Positions 25,133 to 35,938 of a stretch of 64,000 bases of DNA are shown here, one piece after another. The stretch is from Micromonospora sp. KC213 (lineage in GTDB: Bacteria; Actinomycetota; Actinomycetes; Mycobacteriales; Micromonosporaceae). The position numbers and the translations under genes are program-made. The notes beneath the pieces were generated by a model. That model was not told the DNA's origin. It saw nothing but the letters and a program-made list of their open reading frames with translations, and searched no databases. How positions within the stretch are numbered: position 1 is the stretch's first letter; every line of letters starts with the position of its first letter. The stretch covers positions 1 through 64,000 of the forward strand of contig NZ_SMKF01000005.1 in assembly GCF_004348325.1 (NCBI RefSeq), given 5' to 3'.

Positions 25133-26641
25133 TCAGCGTGCGGCGAGCGGCTGCCGGCCGGGATCCACCGGCGCGGGCAACCCGCCAACCCCGCCCAGGT
25201 AGGTGTGGATGGCCGCGGCGGCGGCCCGACCCTCGGCGATCGCCCAGACGATCAGCGAGGCGCCCCGGTGCATGTCGCCGGCGACGAAAACGCCGTCGGC
25301 GTCGGTCTGCCAGTCCGGGCGTGCGTCCACCGCGCCGCGCGCGTTGCGGGCCACCCCGAACTGCGCCAGCAGCGGCTGTTCCTCGGTGCCCTCGAAGCCG
25401 ATCGCCAGCAGCACCAGGTCGGCGGGGAGCTCCCGCTCCGAGCCGGGCAGCGGGGTGACGATCCGCCGGCCGTCCCGCTTCTCCACGGTGACCTCGGCGA
25501 TCCGCACCCCCTTCACCTGGCCGGTGCCGTCGTCGACGAACTCCTGCACCGCCACGGCGAAGACCCGCTCGCCGCCCTCCTCGTGCGCCGGGTAGTTGCG
25601 CAGCACCCACGGCCAGGTCGGCCACGGGTCGCGGGCGGCGTCGCGGCTGTGCGGCGGCTCGGGGTACAGGTCGAGCTGGTGCACCCCGGCCGCGCCCTGC
25701 CGGTGGGCCACGCCCAGGCAGTCCGCGGCGGTGTCACCACCACCGATGATCACCACATGCTTGCCGGCCGCGTCGATCGGCATGCCGTCGGGCAGCACCG
25801 CCAGGGCCGGTCTACCCTCACCGGCCGCGGCGACCACCCGGTTCGAGGCCACCAGGTGCGCCATCGCCTGGTGTACGCCGCGCAGCGCCCGCCCCGGCGT
25901 CTCCGGGGTGTCCCGGCCCTGCAACGCGCCACAGGCCAGCAGCACCGCGTCGTGCTCGGCGCGCAGTTGCTCGGCGGTCACGTCGACACCGACGTTCACC
26001 CCGGTGCGGAACCGCACCCCCTCGGCGGCCAACTGGGCCAGCCGGGCGTCGATGTGCCGCTTCTCCAGCTTGAAGTCGGGGATGCCGTACCGGAGCAGGC
26101 CGCCGATCGCGTCGTCGCGCTCGTACACGGTCACGGCGTGACCGGCGCGGGCGAGTTGCTGCGCGGCGGCGAGCCCGGCCGGGCCGGAGCCGACCACGGC
26201 GACCGACCGGCCGGTCGGTGGCGGCACCGGCTGGGGCCGCAGGCCGCCCCGGGCCGCCGCCGCGTCGGCGATCTCCACCTCGACCTGCTTGATGGTGACC
26301 GGCTGCTGACCGCCGAGACCGAGCACGCACGCCGCCTCGCACGGCGCAGGGCAGAGCCGACCGGTGAACTCGGGGAAGTTGTTGGTGGCGTGCAGCGACT
26401 CCACCGCCGAGTCCCAGTTGCCGGTACGGACCAGGTCGTTCCAGTCCGGGATGCGGTTGCCCAGCGGGCACCCGTCGTGGCAGAACGGGATGCCGCAGTC
26501 CATGCAGCGGGTGGCCTGCTCGCGGACCAGTTCCTCACCGGCGGGCGGGTACACCTCCCGCCAGTCCATGATCCGCACCGGCACCGGGCGTCGGGCCGGC
26601 AACCGCCGGTCGTAACGCAGGAAACCGTTCGGGTCAGGCAC
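25133..26641 (-). CDS. gltD: Glutamate synthase small subunit
   Basis: 502 residues. N-terminal Fe-S region with [17 protein letters not shown] and [13 protein letters not shown], the cysteines of two 4Fe-4S clusters. FAD site [18 protein letters not shown] and NADPH site [13 protein letters not shown]. It passes electrons from NADPH to the large subunit so that glutamine and 2-oxoglutarate give two glutamates. GTG 26641 is preceded by AGGAGG within the end of gltB; the genes overlap by 8 bases. The in-frame extension upstream of 26641 lies in gltB and looks non-conserved. Ends at a strong hairpin. Confidence 0.95.
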   Translation of the reverse strand: MPDPNGFLRYDRRLPARRPVPVRIMDWREVYPPAGEELVREQATRCMDCGIPFCHDGCPLGNRIPDWNDLVRTGNWDSAVESLHATNNFPEFTGRLCPAPCEAACVLGLGGQQPVTIKQVEVEIADAAAARGGLRPQPVPPPTGRSVAVVGSGPAGLAAAQQLARAGHAVTVYERDDAIGGLLRYGIPDFKLEKRHIDARLAQLAAEGVRFRTGVNVGVDVTAEQLRAEHDAVLLACGALQGRDTPETPGRALRGVHQAMAHLVASNRVVAAAGEGRPALAVLPDGMPIDAAGKHVVIIGGGDTAADCLGVAHRQGAAGVHQLDLYPEPPHSRDAARDPWPTWPWVLRNYPAHEEGGERVFAVAVQEFVDDGTGQVKGVRIAEVTVEKRDGRRIVTPLPGSERELPADLVLLAIGFEGTEEQPLLAQFGVARNARGAVDARPDWQTDADGVFVAGDMHRGASLIVWAIAEGRAAAAAIHTYLGGVGGLPAPVDPGRQPLAAR

Positions 26642-29600
26642 GAGCCACCTCCTGGACCGCCACCCGCGCAGCGGGCAGCACCGGCGCGGCCAGCGCAGAC
26701 ATGACCGCGTCGTCGACGTCACGGCCGGCGGCTTCGGCGGCCTTCATGATCTCCACCACCCGGCGGTAGTCCCGGGGCACCACCGCGGTGAACTCCTCGG
26801 CCGCCTCCGGCCAGCGCTTGAGCAGCTCCGCCCCGACGGCCGAGTCGGTCTCCGCCACGTGCCGCTGCACCAGGTCGTGCAGCAGGTCACGCTCGGAGTC
26901 GCGTAGCGGGGTCAGATCCACCAGTTCGGTGTTGACCCGCGCGGTGTCCAGCCGCCACACGTACGCGGTGCCACCCGACATGCCGGCGGCGAAGTTGCGG
27001 CCGGTCTCGCCGAGCACCACCACCGTGCCGCCGGTCATGTACTCGCAGCCGTGGTCGCCGACCCCCTCGACGACCGCCACCGCGCCGGAGTTGCGCACGG
27101 CGAACCGCTCCCCCACCCGGCCACGCAGGAACAACTCACCCGCGGTGGCTCCGTACAGGATGGTGTTGCCGGCGACGATCTGGTCCTCGGCCCGCTGCCC
27201 GGTCGGGGCCTCGGGGTCGACGAACGGCGCGGCGGCGTCCGGGCGGACCACGACCCGCCCGCCGGACAGCCCCTTGCCGACGTAGTCGTTGGCGTCTCCG
27301 TGCAGCCGCAGTGTCACCCCGCGCGGCAGGAACGCGCCGAAGGACTGCCCGGCGGTGCCGCGCAGCACGAACTCGATGGTGCCGTCGGCCAGTCCGGCAC
27401 CGCCGAACCGGCGGGTGACCTCGCCACCGAGCATCGCGCCGACGCTGCGGTGCTCGTTGCGCACCGCCACCTCGACCCGGACCGGCGTGCCGTCGCGCAG
27501 CGCCGGCTGCGCCAGCGCGATCAGTTCGTTGTCCAACGCCAGCTCCAGGCCGTGGTCCTGGGCGCGCACACCGCGCCGCGCGGCGCCCGCCGGCAGCTCC
27601 GGCAGATGCAGTACGCGCGACAGGTCCAGCCCGTGGGCCTTCCAGTGATCGACCGCCGGGGCGACGTCGAGTAGCTCGGTGTGCCCGATCGCCTCCTCGA
27701 TGCTGCGGAAGCCCAGCTCGGCCAGGTAGCCGCGGACCTCCTCGGCGAGGAAGAGGAAGAAGTTCTCCACGAACTCCGGCTTGCCGGTGAAGCGCTCGCG
27801 CAGCACCGGGTTCTGGGTGGCGATGCCGACCGGACAGGTGTCCAGGTGGCAGACCCGCATCATCACGCAGCCCTCGACGATCAGCGGGGCGGTGGCGAAG
27901 CCGAACTCCTCGGCGCCGAGCAGCGTCGCGACGAGCACGTCCCGGCCGGTCTTGAGCTGGCCGTCGACCTGCACGGTGACCCGGTCGCGCAGCTTGTTCA
28001 GCAGCAGCGTCTGCTGAGCCTCGGCCAATCCCAGCTCCCAGGGGGTGCCGGCGTGCTTGAGCGAGTTCAGCGGCGACGCGCCGGTGCCGCCGTCGTGGCC
28101 GGAGATGAGGATGACGTCGGCCTTGAGCTTGGCCACGCCGGCCGCGACGGTGCCCACCCCGGTCTCGCTGACCAGCTTCACGTGCACCCGGGCGGCCGGG
28201 TTGACGCACTTGAGGTCGTGCACGAGCTGGGCGAGGTCCTCGATGGAGTAGATGTCGTGGTGCGGCGGCGGGGAGATCAGGCCGACGCCCGGGGTGGCGT
28301 GCCGGGTCCGGGCGATCCACGGCCAGACCTTGTTGCCGGGCAGCTGGCCGCCCTCACCGGGCTTGGCGCCCTGGGCCATCTTGATCTGGAGGTCGTCGGC
28401 GTTGACCAGGTATTCGCTGGTCACGCCGAACCGGCCGCTGGCGATCTGCTTGACCGAGGAGCGGCGGTTCGGGTCGTACAGGCGCTCGACGTCCTCGCCG
28501 CCCTCACCGGTGTTGGACTTGCCGCCGAGGCGGTTCATCGCGATGGCGAGCGTCTCGTGCGCCTCGGCGGAGATCGAGCCGTACGACATGGCGCCGGTGG
28601 CGAACCGCTTGACGATCTCGCTGGCCGGCTCCACCTCCTCGATCGGCACCGCCGGCCGGACCCCGGTACGCAGGGTGAACAGACCACGCAGCGAGCCGCC
28701 CTTCGCGGCCAGCTCGTCTACCTTCGCCGTGTACTGCCGGAAGACGTCGTACTGGCGGCTGCGGGTGGCGTGCTGGAGCAGGAAGACCGTCTCCGGGTTG
28801 AACAGGTGCAGCTCACCCTCGCGGCGCCACTGGTACTCGCCGCCGACCTCCAGCCGGTCGGAGCCGCGCGCGCCCGGCGCCGGCCAGGCCAGCGAGTGCC
28901 GGGCCGCGACCTCGGCGTGGATCTCGTGCAGCCCGATGCCGCCGATGGTGCTCGGGGTGCCCCGGAAGTACCGCTCGACCAGGCGGGTGTCCAGGCCGAC
29001 CGCCTCGAAGACCTGCGCTCCGCAGTACGACGACACCGTCGAGATGCCCATCTTGGACATGATCTTCAGGACGCCCTTGCCGAGCGCCTTGACGTAGTTC
29101 CGGATGGCCTTGTCCGGTTCCAGGCCCACCAGTGCGCCGGTGGAGATCATGTCTTCCACCGACTCGAAGGCGAGGTACGGGTTGACCGCCGCCGCGCCGT
29201 ACCCGATGAGCACGGCCGCGTGGTGCACCTCCCGGCAGTCGCCGGTCTCGACGACCAGCGCCACCTGGGTCCGGGTCTGCTCCCGCACCAGGTGCTGGTG
29301 CACGGCGGCGGTGAGCAGCAGCGACGGGATGGGCGCGAGGTCGGCGTTGGAGTCCCGGTCGGACAGGACCAGGATCCGCACGCCGTCCTCGATCGCCTCG
29401 GAGACGTGCCGGCAGATCTCGGTCAGCCGGGCCTTGATGCCGGGGCCGCCGTCGCGGATCCGGTACAGCCCGGAGACCCGCACGGCCTTGAAGCCGGGCA
29501 GGTCGCCGTCCTCGTCGATGTTGAGGATCTTGGCCAGCTCGTCGTTGTCGATCACCGGGTAGGGCAGCACGATCTGCCGGCAACTCGCCGGGCCGGGATC

Positions 29601-31286
29601 GAGCAGGTTGCCCTCGGGGCCGATGGTGGACGCCAGGCTGGTCACCAGTTCCTCCCGGATGGCATCCAGCGGCGGGTTGGTGACCTGGGCGAAGAGCTGG
29701 TGGAAGTAGTCGTAAAGCAGCCGAGGCCGGGTCGACAGCGGGGATATCGGGGTGTCGGTGCCCATCGAGCCGATCGGCTCGGCGCCGCTGCGGGCCATCG
29801 GGGCGAGCAGGATCTTCAGCTCCTCCTCGGTGTAGCCGAAGGTCTGCTGGCGGCGGCGCACCGAGTCGTGGGTGTAGACGACGTGCTCACGCGGCGGCAG
29901 GTCGCCCAGCTCGATCAGGCCGGCGTGCAGCCAGTCGGCGTACGGCTCGGCGGCGGCGAGTTCCGTCTTGATCTCGTCGTCCGAGACGATCCGCCCGTTG
30001 ACCGTGTCGACCAGGAACATCTTGCCCGGCTGGAGGCGGCCCTTGGCGACCACGGCGGCCGGGTCGAGGTCCAGTACGCCCGCCTCGCTGCCCAGCACGA
30101 CCAGGCCGTCGGCGGTGCGCCACCAGCGGCCCGGGCGCAGCCCGTTGCGGTCCAGCACCGCCCCGACGATCTCACCGTCGGTGAAGGCGACCGAGGCGGG
30201 ACCGTCCCACGGCTCCATCAGGCTGGCGTGGAAGCGGTAGAAGGCCCGCTTGTCCGCGCGCATGCCCGGGTCGTTCTCCCACGCCTCGGGAATCATCATC
30301 AACACCGCGTGCGGCAGGCTCCGCCCGGCCAGGTGCAGCAACTCCAGGACCTCGTCGAAGTTCGCCGAGTCGGAGGCGCCCGGGGTGCAGATCGGGAAGA
30401 CCCGCCGGATGTTGCCGGGGATCTCGGGACTGCGCAGCAGGGCCTCGCGGGCCTGCATCCAGTTCCGGTTGCCGCGAATGGTGTTGATCTCACCGTTGTG
30501 GGCGATGAACCGGTACGGGTGGGCCAGCGGCCAGGACGGGAAGGTGTTGGTGGAGAACCGGGAGTGCACCAGCGCGATGGCGCTCTCCATCCGCTCGTCG
30601 GTCAACTCCGGGAAGTACTCCGGAAGCTGGTCGGGGGTGAGCATGCCCTTCCAGGTCATGGTCCGCGACGACAGCGACGGGAAGTACGCCGGCACGCCCC
30701 GCTCGGCGGTCTCCCGCTCGGCCTGCTTGCGTACGCAGAAGACCACCCGGTCCAGGTCGAGACCGGTCAGCGGGGTGCCGGCCGGACCGGCCGGGGTGTC
30801 GGTGAGCCGGTGCGCGGCGAGGAAGAGCTGCCGGATGCGCGGCATCGCCTGAAGCGCGGTCTCCCCCAGCCCGCCGGGGTTGGTCGGCACGTCCCGCCAG
30901 CCGAGCACCTCGGCCCCCTCGACCAGGGCGTACTTCTCGACCACCTGCCGAGCACGCGCCTCGGCGGCGTCGTCGTCGGGCAGGAAGACCAGCCCGGTGG
31001 CGTACTGGCCGGCCGGTGGGAGCGGGAACTCCACCACCGCGCGCAGGAAGGCGTCCGGAACCTGGATCATGATCCCCGCGCCGTCGCCCGTGTTGTGCTC
31101 CGCGCCTCGCGCGCCCCGGTGGTCCAGGCGGCAGAGCGCGTCAAGGCCGCCAGCCACCACCGCGTGGGAGCGCCGGCCGTACAGGTCCGCGACGAAGGCC
31201 ACGCCACACGCGTCGTGCTCGTTGGCCGGGTCGTAGAGACCGGCCGGGGACGGGGCCGACTGCGGGCTGTGAGGGTACGGAAAGGC
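26634..31286 (-). CDS. gltB: Glutamate synthase large subunit
   Basis: About 1550 residues. Class II glutamine amidotransferase domain at the N-terminus ([17 protein letters not shown]; Cys28 is the nucleophile, exposed after pro-peptide removal). Central and FMN-binding domains follow with [17 protein letters not shown] and [12 protein letters not shown]. The 3Fe-4S region is [13 protein letters not shown], and a GxGxG beta-helix lies at the C-terminus ([10 protein letters not shown]). The start was set at GTG 31286 because AGGAGG lies 4 bases before it; ATG 31307 lacks a site. It makes glutamate from glutamine and 2-oxoglutarate with GltD, in an operon with gltD and divergent from a GNAT gene. 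Confidence 0.95.
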   Translation of the reverse strand, partial: AFPYPHSPQSAPSPAGLYDPANEHDACGVAFVADLYGRRSHAVVAGGLDALCRLDHRGARGAEHNTGDGAGIMIQVPDAFLRAVVEFPLPPAGQYATGLVFLPDDDAAEARARQVVEKYALVEGAEVLGWRDVPTNPGGLGETALQAMPRIRQLFLAAHRLTDTPAGPAGTPLTGLDLDRVVFCVRKQAERETAERGVPAYFPSLSSRTMTWKGMLTPDQLPEYFPELTDERMESAIALVHSRFSTNTFPSWPLAHPYRFIAHNGEINTIRGNRNWMQAREALLRSPEIPGNIRRVFPICTPGASDSANFDEVLELLHLAGRSLPHAVLMMIPEAWENDPGMRADKRAFYRFHASLMEPWDGPASVAFTDGEIVGAVLDRNGLRPGRWWRTADGLVVLGSEAGVLDLDPAAVVAKGRLQPGKMFLVDTVNGRIVSDDEIKTELAAAEPYADWLHAGLIELGDLPPREHVVYTHDSVRRRQQTFGYTEEELKILLAPMARSGAEPIGSMGTDTPISPLSTRPRLLYDYFHQLFAQVTNPPLDAIREELVTSLASTIGPEGNLLDPGPASCRQIVLPYPVIDNDELAKILNIDEDGDLPGFKAVRVSGLYRIRDGGPGIKARLTEICRHVSEAIEDGVRILVLSDRDSNADLAPIPSLLLTAAVHQHLVREQTRTQVALVVETGDCREVHHAAVLIGYGAAAVNPYLAFESVEDMISTGALVGLEPDKAIRNYVKALGKGVLKIMSKMGISTVSSYCGAQVFEAVGLDTRLVERYFRGTPSTIGGIGLHEIHAEVAARHSLAWPAPGARGSDRLEVGGEYQWRREGELHLFNPETVFLLQHATRSRQYDVFRQYTAKVDELAAKGGSLRGLFTLRTGVRPAVPIEEVEPASEIVKRFATGAMSYGSISAEAHETLAIAMNRLGGKSNTGEGGEDVERLYDPNRRSSVKQIASGRFGVTSEYLVNADDLQIKMAQGAKPGEGGQLPGNKVWPWIARTRHATPGVGLISPPPHHDIYSIEDLAQLVHDLKCVNPAARVHVKLVSETGVGTVAAGVAKLKADVILISGHDGGTGASPLNSLKHAGTPWELGLAEAQQTLLLNKLRDRVTVQVDGQLKTGRDVLVATLLGAEEFGFATAPLIVEGCVMMRVCHLDTCPVGIATQNPVLRERFTGKPEFVENFFLFLAEEVRGYLAELGFRSIEEAIGHTELLDVAPAVDHWKAHGLDLSRVLHLPELPAGAARRGVRAQDHGLELALDNELIALAQPALRDGTPVRVEVAVRNEHRSVGAMLGGEVTRRFGGAGLADGTIEFVLRGTAGQSFGAFLPRGVTLRLHGDANDYVGKGLSGGRVVVRPDAAAPFVDPEAPTGQRAEDQIVAGNTILYGATAGELFLRGRVGERFAVRNSGAVAVVEGVGDHGCEYMTGGTVVVLGETGRNFAAGMSGGTAYVWRLDTARVNTELVDLTPLRDSERDLLHDLVQRHVAETDSAVGAELLKRWPEAAEEFTAVVPRDYRRVVEIMKAAEAAGRDVDDAVMSALAAPVLPAARVAVQEVARA

Positions 31287-31435
31287 CACCGGGCCTCCTG
31301 TCGTCACTCAGGTTGGATCATGGTCGGGACGACGTCGGCCCTCAGCGGTCTATTGAGTCTACGTTAGGGCGACCCATGCAAGGCCAGTGCGGATTGATCA
31401 CACCGTCCAGAGTCTGGGACGTGTAGTCTCGCGCG

Positions 31436-32278
31436 GTGGATCCTACCCAGCGCGACCTGTTCGTCCGGTTGGAACGCTTCTACGACGCGGTGCCCAGAGA
31501 CACCGCCCGTGGCGAGGAACACGGTGCCCTGGTGCTCTTCGTCCGGGACGGGGCCGGCTGGCCGTTCTACGCCCGACCCCGTCTCGACGCCACCGCGCCG
31601 CCGTCGCTGGCCGATGTGGTCGCGGTCCGGGAACGGCAGCGGGAACTGGGCCTGCCCGAGTCCTTCGAGTGGGTCCACGAGACCACTCCGGACCTGCTCG
31701 CCGTCGCCCGCGCGGCCGGGCTGAACGTCCTGGAGGCGCCGCTGATGGTGCTCGACCCGACCGCGCTGCCCGACCCGGGCACGCTCACCGACGTACCGGT
31801 GCGGCTGCTGGACCCCGAGGCACCCGACTTCGCGGCCGACGTGGCCGCCCGGCGCGCGGTGGCCACGGTCGGCTTCGCCGCCGCCGGCACCGCACGCGGT
31901 GAGGCCGGCCCGGCCGCCCGTGATGCCGCCGTACCCACGCTCGACGTGAGTGCCCTCGACGAGGAACGGGCCCGGATCGTCGACGGCCGGCGGCTCTCCG
32001 CGCTGGCCTGGACCCCCGAGCAGGGCGCCCTCGCCAGCGGCATGGCGATGCGGGTCGGCGACGTGGCCGAGATCGCCGGCGTCGCCACGCTGCCGGCCGC
32101 CCGTCACCGGGGCCTGGGCGCGGCGGTCACCGCAACCCTCGCCCGCGCACTGCTCGTCGCCGGCACCGACCTGGTCTTCCTCTCCGCCGGCAGCGAGGAC
32201 ATCGCCCGGGTCTACCTGCGGGTCGGCTTCCGCCGCATCGGCACCGCCTGCATCGCCGAACCCACCGCCCTGATCTGA
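31436..32278 (+). CDS. GNAT family N-acetyltransferase
   Basis: 280 residues. The N-terminal half (RLERFYDAVPRDTARGEEHG, then ESFEWVHETTPDLLAVARAA) is typical of a GNAT group with a long first domain. The C-terminal GNAT fold (about 190-275) has VAEIAGVATLPAARHRGLGA, the acetyl-CoA binding R-x-x-G-x-G/A loop, and VFLSAGSEDIARVYLRVGFR. Substrate unknown. GTG 31436 has no ribosome site, but TAGTCT lies about 12 bases upstream, suggesting a leaderless or nearly leaderless message. Divergent from gltB. Confidence 0.85.
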   Translation: MDPTQRDLFVRLERFYDAVPRDTARGEEHGALVLFVRDGAGWPFYARPRLDATAPPSLADVVAVRERQRELGLPESFEWVHETTPDLLAVARAAGLNVLEAPLMVLDPTALPDPGTLTDVPVRLLDPEAPDFAADVAARRAVATVGFAAAGTARGEAGPAARDAAVPTLDVSALDEERARIVDGRRLSALAWTPEQGALASGMAMRVGDVAEIAGVATLPAARHRGLGAAVTATLARALLVAGTDLVFLSAGSEDIARVYLRVGFRRIGTACIAEPTALI

Positions 32279-32304
32279 CCCCACCCCGGACGGGTTCGGG
32301 TCAG
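32275..32304. terminator. Short hairpin spanning two convergent stops
   Basis: CTGACCC (32275-32281) and GGGTCAG (32298-32304) are perfect 7-bp arms around 16 bases. They include the stop codons of both the GNAT gene and the FAD monooxygenase gene. Weak stem; role inferred. Confidence 0.35.
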
Positions 32305-33494
32305 GAGGGGGACGGAGGACGCCACTGGGCGGCGGCGGACGCTGCGCTGGAGAGCAGGCGAGGGCTGATCGTGCCCAGGGCGGCGTCACGGGCCCGCAGG
32401 GCCAGCCGACCCCGGGCCTGGAGGACCGCCGACATACGGCGGGTCTGCCGCACCACGGTCGCGGCGCGGGGGCGGCGCAAGCGGTCGTACGCCTGCAGGG
32501 CGTCGGGCAGCGTCGACTCGCGCAGCAGCGACGCCAGGGTCGCCGCGTCCTCGAAGGCCAGGCAGGCGCCCTGCCCCAGGTGCGGCGGCATGGCGTGCGC
32601 GGCGTCACCGAGCAGCACGACGCCGCCCGGACCGACCGGGAAGCCGTACGCCCGGGGCAGCGGGCGCAGCTCGCGTACCTCCTGCTGGACCAGGTCGTCC
32701 GGCTCGGTGGCCTCCAGTAACGCGCCGACGGGGGCCGGCCAGCCGGCGTACCAGCGCCGCAGCAGGGCGAGCTGGGTTTCGGGCGGCTCCGGTCGGGGTG
32801 CGCCGGCGGCGGTGGCCACCCAGTAGACGCCGCCCCGGCGGGACGCCCCGGATGACCCGCGCTCCCCCAGCGAGGCGGCGACGAACCGGTAGCCGGCGCC
32901 GAGCACCTCCCCGCCGAGCGGTTGGTCGGCCGGGAACCTCGGTGCCCGGTACCAGGGGATCACCGCTCGCCAGGAGGCGGAACCGGAGCTGACGACCGTG
33001 GCCTCGGGGGCGAGCCGTCGGCGTACCGCGCTGTCGACGCCGTCCGCGGCGACCACCAAATCGGCCTCGACGAGGTGGCCGCCGGCACCGACCGCCGGAC
33101 GCTGCCCCGGCCGGACCTGCACGGTGTCCACGGCCACCCCGGTACGCAGCTCCGCCCGGTCGCCGAGGCCGGCGATGAGGGCGTCGTGCAAATCCTCGCG
33201 GTGCACCACCACCGGCATCCGGTCCGCCGGAGTGGGCCGCGGCTGCACCAACCAGTGGCCGTCGGGGCGGCGTACCCCGCCGTCGGGCACGGCGGTGGCG
33301 ATCGCGTCCAGGCCCGCGCCGAGGCCGAGCGCCTGCAGCGCGCGGACCCCGTTGGGCCAGAGCACCACGGCGGTGGGTTCGGGTCGGACCCGGCCCGACC
33401 GTTCCAGCAGGGTGACCTGCCAGCCGGAGCGGGCCAGCGCGCCGGCCACCGCCAACCCGCCGAGTCCGGCACCGACCACCACCGCGGTCCGCAT
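32301..33494 (-). CDS. FAD-dependent monooxygenase (aromatic hydroxylase family)
   Basis: 397 residues. The start MRTAVVVGAGLGGLAVAGAL is the GxGxxG Rossmann motif for FAD. The middle LVVAADGVDSAVRR is the DG motif, and GDAAHAMPPHLGQGACLAFE is the GD motif contacting the FAD ribityl chain. This is the PHBH/UbiH-like flavoprotein hydroxylase family, using NAD(P)H and O2. Substrate unknown; there is no biosynthetic cluster next to it. ATG 33494 lies 13 bases after the lgt stop, with a G-rich segment upstream, so it may be transcribed with lgt. Confidence 0.88.
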   Translation of the reverse strand: MRTAVVVGAGLGGLAVAGALARSGWQVTLLERSGRVRPEPTAVVLWPNGVRALQALGLGAGLDAIATAVPDGGVRRPDGHWLVQPRPTPADRMPVVVHREDLHDALIAGLGDRAELRTGVAVDTVQVRPGQRPAVGAGGHLVEADLVVAADGVDSAVRRRLAPEATVVSSGSASWRAVIPWYRAPRFPADQPLGGEVLGAGYRFVAASLGERGSSGASRRGGVYWVATAAGAPRPEPPETQLALLRRWYAGWPAPVGALLEATEPDDLVQQEVRELRPLPRAYGFPVGPGGVVLLGDAAHAMPPHLGQGACLAFEDAATLASLLRESTLPDALQAYDRLRRPRAATVVRQTRRMSAVLQARGRLALRARDAALGTISPRLLSSAASAAAQWRPPSPS

Positions 33495-33507
33495 CCCCGT
33501 CCCCCGC

Positions 33508-34731
33508 TCAGCGTTCCCGGTCGGCGGGTCCGGCGCCGGCCGTACCCGACGCGCCGTCCCGGTCGGCGGTGGCGGCCGGCATCGCATCGGCGGCGTCCTG
33601 GGCCTGCGTCGCCCGGGCTTCGTCCCCGGGGGCCTGCTCATCGGCGTCGGCAGCCGGCGTCCCGAGGTCCGCGGCGTCCGCGCCGGTCGCCGTGGGCGGC
33701 GCGGCGGCGGGTTCGTCGGGGACCTCGCCGGTCTCCTGGTACGCCCGGAACTGCTCCTCGCTCACCGTCCGGTATCCCTCGGGCGCGGCAGCCCGCGGGC
33801 CGTTCCCGGTGCGGGAGAGGTCGACCTGGGAGACGTCTCCGCCGGGCGGCGGGGCCACGACGGGGACGCCCACCGGGACCAAGTACTCGCGGGGGCCACG
33901 CACCCGCAGGAAGTAGATCAGCGCGCCGAGAAACACCAGGGCGGCGGTCCACACGTTGATCCGGGCCCCGAGGATGCGGTTCGCCTCGTCGGTACGCATG
34001 ATCTCGATCCAGAAGCGACCGGCGGTGTAGCCCATCACGTACAGCGCGAAGGCCCGACCCTTGCCCAGTTTGAATCGGCGGTCCAGGACGAAGACCAGGG
34101 CGGCGACGCCGATGTTCCAGATCGCCTCGTAGAGGAAGGTCGGGTGGTAGAGCCCGGGCAGCAGGATCGGCTGCCCGGCGTCGTCGCGCAGCGCGTGGCC
34201 GGGGTTGACCGGGTCCATCTTGTGGATCTCCAGGCCCCAGGGCAGCGTGGTCCGGCCACCGTAGAGCTCGTTGTTGAACCAGTTGCCGAGCCGGCCGACG
34301 GCCTGTGCCAGCGGCAGGCCGGGGGCGAGCGCATCGGCCACCACGGTGAGCGGGAGGCCCAACTGGCGGGCGGCGATCCAGGCGCCGACCGCGCCACCGG
34401 CGACCGCGCCCCAGATACCGAGACCGCCTTCCCAGATGGCGAACGCCTTCAGCGGCTCACCGCCGGCGCCGAAATACTTCTCCGGCGAGGTGATCACGTG
34501 GTAGATCCGGGCCCCGACGATGCCGAACGGGACGGCCCAGACCGCGATGTCGAGCACCGCGCCGGGGGCCACCCCGCGTTGACGCAACCGGCGCTCGGTG
34601 ACCCAGCAGGCCACCACAATGCCGAGGATGATGCAGAGCGCGTACGCCCGGATCGGCACCGGTCCGAGCTGCCACACGGCGGTGGTCGGGCTCGGCAGGG
34701 CCGCCTGCGGGACGGTCGAGGCGAGGGTCAC
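33508..34731 (-). CDS. lgt: Prolipoprotein diacylglyceryl transferase
   Basis: About 407 residues. It has the Lgt signature GRLGNWFNNELYGGRTTLPW and the family start VWQLGPVPIRAYALCIILGI, with seven or so membrane helices (for example GGLGIWGAVAGGAVGAWIAA, VWTAALVFLGALIYFL). It transfers diacylglycerol to the lipobox Cys of prolipoproteins in the plasma membrane. The last ~95 residues are an Ala/Asp/Glu-rich, probably disordered tail beyond the normal enzyme. GTG 34731 was chosen because MTLASTVPQAALPSPTTAVW matches the usual start; there is no ribosome site, and TAGCCT about 10 bases upstream may be a -10 element of a leaderless message. Confidence 0.92.
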   Translation of the reverse strand: MTLASTVPQAALPSPTTAVWQLGPVPIRAYALCIILGIVVACWVTERRLRQRGVAPGAVLDIAVWAVPFGIVGARIYHVITSPEKYFGAGGEPLKAFAIWEGGLGIWGAVAGGAVGAWIAARQLGLPLTVVADALAPGLPLAQAVGRLGNWFNNELYGGRTTLPWGLEIHKMDPVNPGHALRDDAGQPILLPGLYHPTFLYEAIWNIGVAALVFVLDRRFKLGKGRAFALYVMGYTAGRFWIEIMRTDEANRILGARINVWTAALVFLGALIYFLRVRGPREYLVPVGVPVVAPPPGGDVSQVDLSRTGNGPRAAAPEGYRTVSEEQFRAYQETGEVPDEPAAAPPTATGADAADLGTPAADADEQAPGDEARATQAQDAADAMPAATADRDGASGTAGAGPADRER

Positions 34732-34925
34732 GGCTGCACAGGCTACCGTTGCGGACCGCCACCGCGGCACCCCGGTCCGCACCGATCCGCGCGCCGATCG
34801 GTCCGACGTCGGCCCGACGCCCCACGCCTGGGCCTACCGTCCACCGGTCCCATGCCCGACGCCTTCACCCAATCTCCACGCGGCCAGCGCCAGATGCGCT
34901 GTCCCCGTCCATGGTCAACTCGGCC

Positions 34926-34973
34926 TGCGGCACCTCGCGGTGTCCACGGCCCGAGAGACCGCAAGGTGCCGCA
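34926..34973. terminator. Long hairpin in the trpA-lgt gap
   Basis: TGCGGCACCTCGCGGT (34926-34941) and ACCGCAAGGTGCCGCA (34958-34973) pair at 15 of 16 positions around a 16-base loop. It sits about 160 bases downstream of the trpA stop (35130) and about 195 bases upstream of lgt. It is the only structured element I see in the otherwise gene-free 34732-35129 stretch. Likely a trp operon terminator; there is no U-tract, and a regulatory role for lgt cannot be excluded. Confidence 0.5.
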
Positions 34974-35129
34974 AACGGGAGCCGATCAATGGCACGGCAG
35001 GCTCGATCAGGCGGCACGGACAGGATCGTCTCGTCGGGCGCGGACCGGGCCGGGCTGGTGGTCGCCGGACGCCGCCGACGCGGACCGGACGCGGCCGGGC
35101 CGACACGCGCGCCGAGGGGGCGTGGTGGG

Positions 35130-35933
35130 TCAGCGGACGGGGTTGCGGACGCCGTCGGCAAGCTCGGCGCTGAGGGTACGCAGGGCGGCCAGCCCGTCCG
35201 TCAGATCCGCGGCGTCGAGCAGACAGCGGATCAGGGCGCTGCCCACGATGACACCGTCGGCGTACCCGGCGACGGCGGCGGCCTGGGCGCCGGTGCCGAC
35301 CCCGAGGCCGACCCCGACCGGCAGGTCGGTGACCTCACGGACCCGGGAGACCAGCACCGGTGCGGCCTGCGACGTCTGTGCCCGGGCTCCGGTCACCCCC
35401 ATGATGGCGGTGGCGTAGACGAAGCCCCGGCAGTGCGCGGTGGTCATCCGTACCCGGGCGTCGGTCGACGACGGCGAGACCAGGAACGTGCGGTCCAGGC
35501 CGTACGCGTCCGAGGCGGCCAGCCACTCGCCGGCCTCCTCGGGGATGAGGTCGGGGGTGATCAGACCGGTGCCACCGGCGGCGGCCAGGTCGCGGGCGAA
35601 GGCGTCGACGCCGTACTGCTCGATGGGGTTCCAGTAGGTCATGGTGACCACCGGGGCGCCGGTGGCCGCGACCGCCTCGATGATGCGCAAGGTGTCCGCG
35701 GTGCGGACGCCACCGGCGAGAGCGATGTCGCTGGCCTTCTGGATCACCGGGCCGTCCATCACCGGGTCGGAGTAGGGAATCTCCACCTCGATGACGTCCA
35801 CACCCGACTCCACCATCGCGGTCATCGCGGCGATGCTGCCCTCGACGGTCGGGAAGCCGGCCGGCATGCAGCCGACCAGCAGGCCCCGCCCGTCGGCACG
35901 GGCCTTGTCGAAGGCCACCCCGATCCGGCTCAC
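35130..35933 (-). CDS. trpA: Tryptophan synthase alpha chain
   Basis: 267 residues. TIM barrel with VIEVEIPYSDPVMDGPVIQK (catalytic Glu and Asp), GLITPDLIPEEAGEW, and the phosphate-binding VGLGVGTGAQAAAV and DGVIVGSALI. It splits indole-glycerol phosphate into indole and glyceraldehyde-3-phosphate and channels indole to TrpB. GTG 35933 was chosen because AAGGAG lies about 9 bases upstream inside the trpB end; GTG 35942, which overlaps the trpB stop, is the alternative. Last gene of the trpC-trpB-trpA set. Confidence 0.95.
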   Translation of the reverse strand: MSRIGVAFDKARADGRGLLVGCMPAGFPTVEGSIAAMTAMVESGVDVIEVEIPYSDPVMDGPVIQKASDIALAGGVRTADTLRIIEAVAATGAPVVTMTYWNPIEQYGVDAFARDLAAAGGTGLITPDLIPEEAGEWLAASDAYGLDRTFLVSPSSTDARVRMTTAHCRGFVYATAIMGVTGARAQTSQAAPVLVSRVREVTDLPVGVGLGVGTGAQAAAVAGYADGVIVGSALIRCLLDAADLTDGLAALRTLSAELADGVRNPVR

Positions 35934-35938
35934 GCTCG

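Noticed and set aside
26642..26722. N-terminal extension of gltD
   Set aside because: These codons lie inside gltB, are Arg/Trp/Cys-rich and unconserved; GTG 26641 has a good ribosome site and the family start.
27681..31367. A 1228-codon plus-strand open frame opposite gltB
   Set aside because: Antisense shadow of gltB; composition is His/Gly/Gln-rich repeats of antisense codons, with no start signal or domain.
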